Shown one piece after another: positions 6,077 through 12,464 of a stretch of 16,499 nt of DNA; the stretch's first letter is position 1, and each line of letters starts with the position of its first letter. Below the pieces are notes generated by a model. It ran no database searches. It was not told the origin of the DNA and worked only from the letters and a program-made list of their open reading frames with translations. The position numbers were made by a program, and so were the translations under genes. Origin of the DNA: Bacteroidota bacterium (GTDB taxonomy: Bacteria; Bacteroidota; Bacteroidia; Bacteroidales; Tenuifilaceae); NCBI GenBank assembly GCA_023406715.1, contig JAEXVC010000088.1:1-16499 (forward strand), read 5' to 3'.

Positions 6077-8530
6077 ATGGAAAATCGTGTAAAAGGCTTT
6101 TTTATCGCTTTATTGTTTGTTTTAGTTTCTGTGTTTAACGCTTATACTCAGGAATCAATTAAGGGTATCGTTGTAGAGCGTAACTCTAAGTTGCCCATTT
6201 CGTTTGCTACCGTTGTGTATCAGAAAAATTCCCTCCAAAAAGGGGTCATCACCGATGTGCACGGGAAGTTTGAAATTGTTGAGAGCGGAATTTCAAGCAT
6301 CACAGTTTCGTGTATGGGCTATAAGTCAAAGCAGGTAGTTCTTGCATCAATTTCAAATAAGTTGAACCTAGTGATTGAACTTGAGGAGGCCGCCTATGAA
6401 ATTAAAGGTGTTGTGGTTACTCCAAAGGATAACCCTGCTTTACGGATTATTCGAAATGCACTTCAAAAGAAGAACGAGAATAACTACCAAAAGTACGATA
6501 AGTACAGCTATAACTGCTATTTTAAAACTATTATCGACCTTAAATTTCCTAGCGATTCTGCTGCCTTGGATAGTTTAACCAAGAAGCAGAAGGAACGAAT
6601 TGAGCAAAGGGCTGGATTTATTTCCGAATCGGTCATAAAAACTACCAGTGTAGAAGGTAGGTCTGAAAATAGAATTGTGGCTCAGCGAACATCGGGGTTT
6701 GAGAGCCCAATATTGGTTCAGAGTTTTTTCTCCCTTTTTCACAGTTCAATATCTTTCTATAACAACAGCATACCTCTGTTTTTATTGCCATTTTCCAACG
6801 ATAGGTCCGTTTCGGAGTATGTTAGTCCGCTTGCCGATGGCTGTTTGAATATCTACAGTTATCAGCTGGAGGATAAGTATACCGATGCAGCTGACACTGT
6901 TTTCATTGTTAGTTTTCATCCTAAAAAAGGAACAACCTTTAATGGTTTGGTGGGTACTTTGTTTATAAGTTCAAATAATTTTGCCATAAAGAGTATTGTT
7001 GTTGAGCCTTACGAAAAAGGCTTGATTGGGTTTAGGTTTAGGCAGGATTACGATTTTATCAACGGGAAGTGGTTTCCAACCGTGCTGGACGAGGAGATTG
7101 GCTGGGTTCAACAGAAAGTAAGCGCAAAGGTAAATGCTTACCCTGCATATGTTATAAAATCGGTTATAGATAGTGTGAACTATAATCCCACTGAAAATAA
7201 GGACGATGTAAGGCTGGAGACCGTTTATGTTGATGAGAAATCGTTAGAAAATAGTGAATCGATAATTGGTAAGGTTCGGAAAGACACCCTAACTCAGCGC
7301 GAAATGAGCACCTATCAGTTTATGGATAGCGTTGGGCAAAAGAAGAATTTTGACTACTGGATTAACCTTGCTCCAAAATTAACCGAAGGGAAAATCCCAT
7401 TATACTTTCTCGATATAGAAATTGATAAACTTTACCTTTACAATAAGTACGAGGGTTCAAGGGTTGGTTTAGGTTTATCTACTAACAATAAATTATCAAA
7501 GTACTTTTCGGTAGGTGGATTTTTTGCTTATGGTTTCGGCGATGAAGAATCTAAGTACGGTGGCAATTTAGAAATCAATTTGGACAGATACAACGAGGTC
7601 AAGCTTAAGTTTTTTTATCAGAACTATTTACGTGAGGCCGGGGCAAACCTATTTAGCCGCTTGGCTGTAATCAATACTAACGATTACCTAAGGCGATATT
7701 TGGGATACCGTTTCGATAACTGTATAGAGCAACGCGCCGAGTTTAGCTTTAGGGCTTTCCGATATCTCAAAATTTCATCGTCGCTAAGCCTTCGTGACTT
7801 TAAGGTTCTATATCCGTATACCTACAAAGGCTCTGATTTTACTGGTTATAGAGCAGATGAAATACAGTTAGTTGCCCGATATTCCTATAACGAGAAGATG
7901 TCCACTTTAGGTAATGTTCGGTATGTTAGCGACGTTGGAAATCCTACCATAAGTTTTAACTACCATCGAGGTATAAACTTCATTAATAAGGAGAGTTTGG
8001 AGTACAATCGTTACGAGGCGTCTATAAGTCTTGTAGCCTACAATGGACGTATTGGTCAGTCAAATATTCGTGTCGATGCAGGTTTGATAGATAGGAGTTT
8101 GCCTTATGGTTTATTGTTTACAGGAGAGGGTAGTTGGGATAAGAATTTTTCCACGGTTATTAATGGTAGTTTTCAAACAATGTTGCCCTACGAGTTTCTG
8201 TCCGATAGGTACATTAATGTATTCTACTCACATAATTTTGGAACATTGCTTTTTAAAACCAAGAAGTTTAAGCCCCAGTTTATTGTGGTGCAAAATTCGG
8301 GGATAGGTATGCTGAGCAATGCTTCGTATCACGGAATTGATTTCAACCAAAAGGATAAAATTTACAATGAATCGGGGTTGATTATCAACAATATTATCAG
8401 GTTGAAGTATTTCAACATGTTTTACATAGGTTTTGGTATTGGAGGGTTTTACAGATGGGGAGCTTACGCTTACGATAGCGCAGAGGATAACATTGCACTG
8501 AAGTTTTCGCTATCAATTACATTGAAGTAA
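6077..8530 (+). CDS. DUF5686 family outer-membrane protein with N-terminal carboxypeptidase-regulatory-like domain
   Basis: Signal peptide at residues 1-24 (hydrophobic core FFIALLFVLVSVFNAY). Residues about 27-115 form a carboxypeptidase D regulatory-like beta-sandwich (ESIKGIVVE, ITDVHGKFEI, ITVSCMGYKSK), the plug-side domain common in Bacteroidota surface proteins. The remainder, about 115-817, matches my recollection of DUF5686: an ALRIIRNALQKK segment, the YNCYFKT region, and a long C-terminal half rich in alternating aromatic and polar residues, as in a large outer-membrane barrel. It is not a TonB-dependent receptor: I see no plug domain of that type, and it is shorter than the usual SusC-like length. 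The molecular function of DUF5686 proteins is not known to me. The gene is last in the plus-strand block and is followed at once by a strong terminator. Family confidence is good, function open. Confidence 0.82.
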   Translation: MENRVKGFFIALLFVLVSVFNAYTQESIKGIVVERNSKLPISFATVVYQKNSLQKGVITDVHGKFEIVESGISSITVSCMGYKSKQVVLASISNKLNLVIELEEAAYEIKGVVVTPKDNPALRIIRNALQKKNENNYQKYDKYSYNCYFKTIIDLKFPSDSAALDSLTKKQKERIEQRAGFISESVIKTTSVEGRSENRIVAQRTSGFESPILVQSFFSLFHSSISFYNNSIPLFLLPFSNDRSVSEYVSPLADGCLNIYSYQLEDKYTDAADTVFIVSFHPKKGTTFNGLVGTLFISSNNFAIKSIVVEPYEKGLIGFRFRQDYDFINGKWFPTVLDEEIGWVQQKVSAKVNAYPAYVIKSVIDSVNYNPTENKDDVRLETVYVDEKSLENSESIIGKVRKDTLTQREMSTYQFMDSVGQKKNFDYWINLAPKLTEGKIPLYFLDIEIDKLYLYNKYEGSRVGLGLSTNNKLSKYFSVGGFFAYGFGDEESKYGGNLEINLDRYNEVKLKFFYQNYLREAGANLFSRLAVINTNDYLRRYLGYRFDNCIEQRAEFSFRAFRYLKISSSLSLRDFKVLYPYTYKGSDFTGYRADEIQLVARYSYNEKMSTLGNVRYVSDVGNPTISFNYHRGINFINKESLEYNRYEASISLVAYNGRIGQSNIRVDAGLIDRSLPYGLLFTGEGSWDKNFSTVINGSFQTMLPYEFLSDRYINVFYSHNFGTLLFKTKKFKPQFIVVQNSGIGMLSNASYHGIDFNQKDKIYNESGLIINNIIRLKYFNMFYIGFGIGGFYRWGAYAYDSAEDNIALKFSLSITLK

Positions 8531-8539
8531 ATGCAATAA

Positions 8540-8564
8540 AAAAGGGGAGTTTTGCTCCCCTTTT
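8540..8564. terminator. Bidirectional intrinsic terminator between the DUF5686 gene and pyrF
   Basis: A perfect 10-bp stem AAAAGGGGAG / CTCCCCTTTT with the loop TTTTG lies between two converging genes. Read on the plus strand it ends in four T. Read on the minus strand it is followed by TTTTTTATTG, so it should stop transcription in both directions, more strongly for pyrF. Confidence 0.9.
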
Positions 8565-8582
8565 CAACTCAAATATCATTGC

Positions 8583-9416
8583 TTAAATAAGATTTGCTTT
8601 TTCGAGTATTGCCTGCATCTCCTGTTGCAACTTTTTTGCCTTTGCTCTTGCAGCCTCTGCAAAACGACCAGTGATATCGGCATAGATAATTCCGCGCGAT
8701 GAATTTACAATTAATCCACACCTGTGGTTTAGTCCGTGTTCAGCAACCTTTTCAAGGCTACCGCCTTGCTCGCCTACGCCAGGGACTAGTAAAAAGTGGT
8801 CTGGAGCCAATTTCCTAACGCTCGCAAAATATTCTGGATGTGTAGCGCCAACAACATACATCATATTGGCATCGCTACCCCAGTGCATCGATTTTAGAAC
8901 CACATCTTCAAACACCTTATTTCCTGTAGCGCTATTTTCGATAAGTTGAAAATCGGCAAAACTATCGTTGGATGTAATTGCAAGTAAAATTGTCCATTTA
9001 CCTTCATGGTTGAGGTAAGGGGTAACAGAATCCTGTCCTAAGTATGGGGAAACTGTTACTGCATCGCAGCTCATGCTGTTGAAATACGCTTTAGCGTACA
9101 TGCGTGCAGTACTAGCAATGTCGCCACGTTTTGCATCGGCAATAATTAGTATTTCTGGATAATTCTTTTTAATGTATTTCACTGTTTTTACCAAACTAGT
9201 CCATCCCGAAGCACCGTGAACCTCATAAAACGCAAGGTTTGGTTTAAAAGCAATGGCCAAATCGTGAGTGGCATCAACTATTGCCTTGTTGAATTCGAAG
9301 ATTGGGTCTTCTTTTGAGAGAAGATGCTCTGGAATCTTTGTCATCTCGCTATCTAAGCCAATACAAAGAAAACTTTTTTTCTTGCGAATCTGTTCGAATA
9401 GTTGTTCGGGAGTCAT
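8583..9416 (-). CDS. pyrF: Orotidine 5'-phosphate decarboxylase (type 2 PyrF)
   Basis: Catalyses the last step of de novo UMP synthesis, decarboxylation of orotidine monophosphate, in the cytoplasm. The 277-residue protein has the long form typical of the PyrF type 2 subfamily. Visible catalytic features are Asp22 in CIGLDSE, Lys58 in FKPN, and the DxKxxD signature DAKRGDI with Asp94, Lys96 and Asp99. The phosphate-binding end of the barrel shows VPGVGEQGG and VNSSRGIIYA. The ATG at 9414-9416 is 13 bp after the prfA stop, so the two genes should be cotranscribed, with pyrF last before the terminator at 8540-8564. No truncation or missing key residue is seen. Confidence 0.96.
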   Translation of the reverse strand: MTPEQLFEQIRKKKSFLCIGLDSEMTKIPEHLLSKEDPIFEFNKAIVDATHDLAIAFKPNLAFYEVHGASGWTSLVKTVKYIKKNYPEILIIADAKRGDIASTARMYAKAYFNSMSCDAVTVSPYLGQDSVTPYLNHEGKWTILLAITSNDSFADFQLIENSATGNKVFEDVVLKSMHWGSDANMMYVVGATHPEYFASVRKLAPDHFLLVPGVGEQGGSLEKVAEHGLNHRCGLIVNSSRGIIYADITGRFAEAARAKAKKLQQEMQAILEKANLI

Positions 9417-9429
9417 ATTGGTATATTTT

Positions 9430-10518
9430 TTACTCTTCGCTTGCTGCTTTTAAACGCTCTGCGTTCTCCGCAAGTTGAAGTTTGTCAATAATTTCTTGAA
9501 CATCCCCATCAATAATTGCCGATAGGTTATAGAGTGTAAGGTTAATACGATGGTCGGTAACACGTCCCTGTGGATAGTTATAGGTACGAATTTTTGCCGA
9601 ACGATCGCCAGTAGAAACCATTGTTTTACGTTTCGACGAAATATTATCCAGATACTTTTGGTATTCAAGGTTGTAAAGACGGGTACGTAGTTCGGCCAAT
9701 GCTTTATCGAAGTTTTTTAGCTGCGATTTTTGGTCTTGGCACTGAACAACAATACCTGAAGGTATGTGGGTTAAACGAATAGCCGAGTATGTTGTATTAA
9801 CACTTTGTCCTCCAGGACCCGATGCGCAGAAGGTATCCTTACGGATATCTTCCATTTTAAGGTCGATATCGAACTCTTCGGCCTCTGGAAGTACTGCAAC
9901 AGTGGCTGCTGAAGTGTGAACCCTTCCCTGTGTTTCGGTTTGAGGTACACGTTGTACGCGATGTACTCCCGATTCGTATTTTAAAACGCCATAAACACCG
10001 TTTCCAGTAATGCTCATAACAACTTCCTTGAATCCACCAACGGTTCCTTCGGAGGTGCTAGTAACCTCGTATTTCCATCCTTTTTTCTCGAAATACTTGG
10101 TGTACATGCGGAAAAGGTCGCCTGCAAAAATACTTGCTTCATCACCACCTGTACCAGCGCGGATTTCCATAACAGCGCTTTTAGAATCTTCTGGGTCGGC
10201 TGGGAGTAGGAGAACTTTTAGTTCTTCCTCAAGATTTTCCTGTTCTTGGGTAAGTGATTCAAGTTCCATTTTAGCCATCTCTCTAAGTTCTTCGTCTTTC
10301 TCTGCGGCTAAAATTTGCTTGGACGAATCGATATTGCTAAGTACGTTTTTGTATTTTTCGTAAGCGCCCACAATTGGCTCCAATGACCGATATTCCTTGT
10401 TAAGACTAACATATCGTTTCATATCGGCCATAACTGCTGGGTCGGTAATTTGCTGGCCAATTTCTTCGAATTTGTGCCTAATTCCTTCTAGTTTTCTGAG
10501 TATTGAATTGTCTGACAT
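9430..10518 (-). CDS. prfA: Peptide chain release factor 1
   Basis: Recognises UAA and UAG stop codons on the ribosome and triggers peptide release. At 362 residues it has the normal family length. The GGQ catalytic loop is at residues 236-238 within CASGPGGQSVNTTYSA. The codon-recognition tripeptide is PQT at 192-194 (RVPQTETQGRVHTSAATVAV), a form of the RF1 PxT motif rather than the SPF of RF2. The helical N-terminal domain (1-110) and the GTGGDEASIFAGDLFR segment are also present. There is no internal frameshift of the kind seen in many RF2 genes. A TAnnTTTG box lies just upstream, and pyrF follows in the same transcript. The methyltransferase gene prmC is not adjacent in this window. Confidence 0.97.
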   Translation of the reverse strand: MSDNSILRKLEGIRHKFEEIGQQITDPAVMADMKRYVSLNKEYRSLEPIVGAYEKYKNVLSNIDSSKQILAAEKDEELREMAKMELESLTQEQENLEEELKVLLLPADPEDSKSAVMEIRAGTGGDEASIFAGDLFRMYTKYFEKKGWKYEVTSTSEGTVGGFKEVVMSITGNGVYGVLKYESGVHRVQRVPQTETQGRVHTSAATVAVLPEAEEFDIDLKMEDIRKDTFCASGPGGQSVNTTYSAIRLTHIPSGIVVQCQDQKSQLKNFDKALAELRTRLYNLEYQKYLDNISSKRKTMVSTGDRSAKIRTYNYPQGRVTDHRINLTLYNLSAIIDGDVQEIIDKLQLAENAERLKAASEE

Positions 10519-10538
10519 ATTATTTTAAAATATTGCCG

Positions 10539-10546
10539 CAAAGGTA
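10539..10546 (-). promoter_or_regulatory. Candidate Bacteroidota -7 promoter box for prfA
   Basis: On the minus strand the sequence TACCTTTG matches the Bacteroidota TAnnTTTG consensus and sits about 20 bp upstream of the prfA ATG. The upstream -33 TTTG-like element is weak (TTTTTC about 18 bp farther up). The box is identical to the one in front of purM. A start of transcription here would leave a very short leader. Confidence 0.5.
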
Positions 10547-10611
10547 ATCATAAATTTACAGAGTGAAAAAGGGGCGAATAGATTTAAGGATTTACATAAT
10601 ATAATTTAAAA

Positions 10612-10627
10612 GATAGAGTATTCTATC
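10612..10627 (-). terminator. Weak candidate terminator after purM
   Basis: The inverted repeat GATAGA / TCTATC has a 4-nt loop and, on the minus strand, is followed by TTTTAAATT. It lies about 35 bp past the purM stop. The stem is only 6 bp and AT-rich, so termination may be partial and some transcription could continue into prfA. Confidence 0.4.
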
Positions 10628-10660
10628 ATCCTTGTTCCATCACCCAAATAGACTTCCTTA

Positions 10661-11830
10661 CTAGTAATGAAATTCTCCAAACTGCGATTTTATGGTGAGC
10701 TTTTTCCCTTCGTACTCACTACAGTAACCAATAATCTGGGCATCTACACCATAATCCTTCGCAATGGCAATAATATCGTCGGCGAACTCTGGGAATACGT
10801 ATATCTCCATTCTATGTCCCATATTGAATACCTTGTACATTTCCTGCCACGATGTGCCAGACTCTTTCTGTATTATTTTGAAAAGTGGGGGAATTTCGAA
10901 AAGATTATCTTTTACAATATGAAGGTTATCAATAAAATGCATCACTTTTGTTTGTGCACCGCCTGAGCAGTGAACCAATCCATGTATTACAGGGCGGTAG
11001 TTCGATAGTACATCCTTAATTATTGGGGCATAGGTGCGGGTAGGGGATAGCACCATTTTACCAGCAGTTACGCCAATTTCATCAATCTTTTGGTCGAGTT
11101 TGTATGACCCAGAGTAGATTAGTTCCGATGGAACAGAGGAGTCGTAGCTCTCGGGGTATTTTTTAGCAAGGTAGTTTGCAAAAACATCGTGCCTTGCCGA
11201 TGTTAGCCCGTTGCTACCCATACCGCCATTGTACTCAGTTTCATACTTGGCTTTCCCAAATGATGAAAGGCCAATAATAACATCGCCATCCTGAATGTTG
11301 CTATTGGATATTATTTCGGAGCGTTTAATGCGAGCAGTAACGGTGGAGTCAACTATAACAGTACGTACAAGGTCGCCCACGTCGGCGGTTTCTCCACCGG
11401 TAAGGGTAATTCCAATGCCTTGCTTGCGCAAATCGTTGCAGAACTCCTCGGTTCCTTGGATTATGGCGCTGATTACCTCGCCAGGTATTAGGTTTTTGTT
11501 ACGACCAATTGTTGAGGATAGAAGTATGTTATCGGTTATGCCAACGCAGAGCAAATCGTCAATATTCATCACAATGGCATCCTGAGCAATTCCCTTCCAA
11601 ACGCTCATATCGCCAGTTTCCTTCCAGTAAGCGTATGCTAACGACGATTTGGTACCCGCACCATCGGCGTGCATTACAACGCAGTAGTTGGTGTCGCCAG
11701 TTAGGGTGTCGGGAACAACCTTGCAGAATGCTTTTGGGAAAAGTCCCTTGTCCAAATTGCTAATTGCGTTGTGAACATCATCTTTAGAGGCAGACACGCC
11801 TCTTTGGTCGTAGCGGGAATCTTTGCTCAT
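10661..11830 (-). CDS. purM: Phosphoribosylformylglycinamidine cyclo-ligase (AIR synthetase)
   Basis: Cytoplasmic purine-biosynthesis enzyme that closes the imidazole ring, converting FGAM and ATP to AIR. Counting from the ATG at 11828-11830, the protein has 389 residues, starting MSKDSRYDQRGVSASKDDVH. Key segments are the nucleotide-binding DGAGTK at 56-61, the NIDDLLCVG region near 89-97, and TGGETADVGDL near 144-153; the C-terminal PurM lobe includes GLVHCSGGAQ. The frame extends 60 bp further upstream to a TTG, but that extra part covers the candidate promoter and does not resemble the family, so I chose the internal ATG. It is longer than the roughly 345-residue E. coli enzyme and matches the divergent Bacteroidota type. 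A TACCTTTG box lies 16 bp upstream of the start. prfA follows 142 bp downstream. Confidence 0.93.
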   Translation of the reverse strand: MSKDSRYDQRGVSASKDDVHNAISNLDKGLFPKAFCKVVPDTLTGDTNYCVVMHADGAGTKSSLAYAYWKETGDMSVWKGIAQDAIVMNIDDLLCVGITDNILLSSTIGRNKNLIPGEVISAIIQGTEEFCNDLRKQGIGITLTGGETADVGDLVRTVIVDSTVTARIKRSEIISNSNIQDGDVIIGLSSFGKAKYETEYNGGMGSNGLTSARHDVFANYLAKKYPESYDSSVPSELIYSGSYKLDQKIDEIGVTAGKMVLSPTRTYAPIIKDVLSNYRPVIHGLVHCSGGAQTKVMHFIDNLHIVKDNLFEIPPLFKIIQKESGTSWQEMYKVFNMGHRMEIYVFPEFADDIIAIAKDYGVDAQIIGYCSEYEGKKLTIKSQFGEFHY

Positions 11831-11845
11831 TGTGATTTTTATTGA

Positions 11846-11876
11846 CAAAGGTAATCTAGAAATTTCAATTGCCCAA
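11846..11876 (-). promoter_or_regulatory. Candidate Bacteroidota promoter for purM
   Basis: On the minus strand a -33-like TTG (11874-11876) is followed after 20 bp by TACCTTTG (11846-11853), matching the TTTG/TAnnTTTG arrangement of the Bacteroidota housekeeping sigma factor. The box ends 15 bp before the purM ATG. This also argues against the longer TTG start for purM. Confidence 0.55.
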
Positions 11877-11919
11877 CGGTAATTTGTCAACAGATTGTTG
11901 ATTACTATGGGGTGGCTTA

Positions 11920-12279
11920 TCAGTAGTTTAACCCTTCAATTTTCAGGAATTTCTTTTTCGATTCGTTTTGCCACTTAACCTCGGCAGGCGTTTCCACAAG
12001 CCATACTTTTAGGTCGGCTTGAGAAGGGTCGTCAACAAATATTAGTATTATCTGAGCCATTTTGGGCTCCTCTACTTCCATCATAATGCCAACCTTAGTG
12101 ATTTCTTTTTCTTCGTATACAATGCAGAATAAAAGATCTGCATCTTTAGGATCTTCAACGGCGTATATTTTTAGTTTTGCTTGTTCAATAGTTTCAGCCT
12201 CAAAAAATTTCTGAGCATAGCCTTGTTTTGCAGTGGCTATAACAACTATAACTAGAAATATTTTAATGATTCGAGGCAT
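11920..12279 (-). CDS. Small secreted DUF6150-like repeat protein
   Basis: Protein of 119 residues with a signal peptide (IIKIFLVIVVIATAKQGYAQ, cleavage after GYA or AQ). The mature part consists of short repeated units of about 20 residues with the pattern hydrophobic-x-V-(E/D)-(D/E)-P-x-x-A-(D)-L: IYAVEDPKDADLL, IMMEVEEPKMAQIIL, IFVDDPSQADLKV and WLVETPAEVKW. This resembles DUF6150 proteins of Bacteroidota, whose function I do not know. It should be a periplasmic or secreted all-beta repeat protein. I chose the ATG at 12277-12279; a GTG three codons upstream (12286-12288) is possible. It lies between the ompA-family gene and purM, separated from the former by a terminator and with its own candidate promoter, so it may be a single-gene unit. 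Confidence 0.7.
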   Translation of the reverse strand: MPRIIKIFLVIVVIATAKQGYAQKFFEAETIEQAKLKIYAVEDPKDADLLFCIVYEEKEITKVGIMMEVEEPKMAQIILIFVDDPSQADLKVWLVETPAEVKWQNESKKKFLKIEGLNY

Positions 12280-12377
12280 ACTTAACACTTAAAATCAATT
12301 TTTTTACTTCAAAACTCGATTAAATGTTTCACAATTTACGTTCCAAAATTTACTGTAAAACTATAAATCGATTAAAA

Positions 12378-12385
12378 CAAATCTA
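12378..12385 (-). promoter_or_regulatory. Candidate -7 promoter box for the DUF6150-like gene
   Basis: TAGATTTG on the minus strand fits TAnnTTTG and lies about 98 bp upstream of the ATG at 12279. The -33 element is not clear. It is downstream of the ompA-family terminator, so it would give this gene its own transcript with a leader of roughly 90 nt. Confidence 0.35.
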
Positions 12386-12420
12386 GCGATTTTTTCTAAA
12401 CCTAATTGGGAGCCGAGTTC

Positions 12421-12454
12421 AAAAAAATAAAATAAAAAGGGGCAAAGCCCCTTT
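12421..12454 (-). terminator. Intrinsic terminator of the ompA-family gene
   Basis: The stem AAAGGGGC (12436-12443) pairs with GCCCCTTT (12447-12454) around a 3-nt loop. On the minus strand it is followed by a long T-rich tail (TTTTTATTTTATTTTTTT, 12421-12438). It sits just past the stop codon at 12465 and should end the transcript efficiently. Confidence 0.9.
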
Positions 12455-12464
12455 CTCAAAATAT

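Noticed and set aside
9786..9832. The release-factor catalytic loop reads GPGGQSVN rather than the more familiar GAGGQHVN
   Set aside because: The GGQ itself is intact, and I recall this form as usual for Bacteroidota RF1; not an anomaly.
10010..10363. Plus-strand open frame of 117 codons inside prfA
   Set aside because: Antisense to the conserved RF1 core; no start signal or domain of its own.
11831..11890. N-terminal extension of PurM from a TTG at 11888-11890
   Set aside because: The extra 20 residues do not resemble PurM, and the segment contains a good TTG/TACCTTTG promoter; the ATG at 11828-11830 gives the expected N-terminus.
11887..11901. Dyad TCAACA-GAT-TGTTGA upstream of the purM promoter box
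   Set aside because: Six-base arms can arise by chance, no second copy was seen, and there is no T-tract for a terminator after the DUF6150-like gene.
12316..12376. Nine-base direct repeat TCGATTAAA at 12316-12324 and 12368-12376, upstream of the DUF6150-like gene
   Set aside because: Only two short AT-rich copies in an AT-rich gap; not enough to claim an operator.
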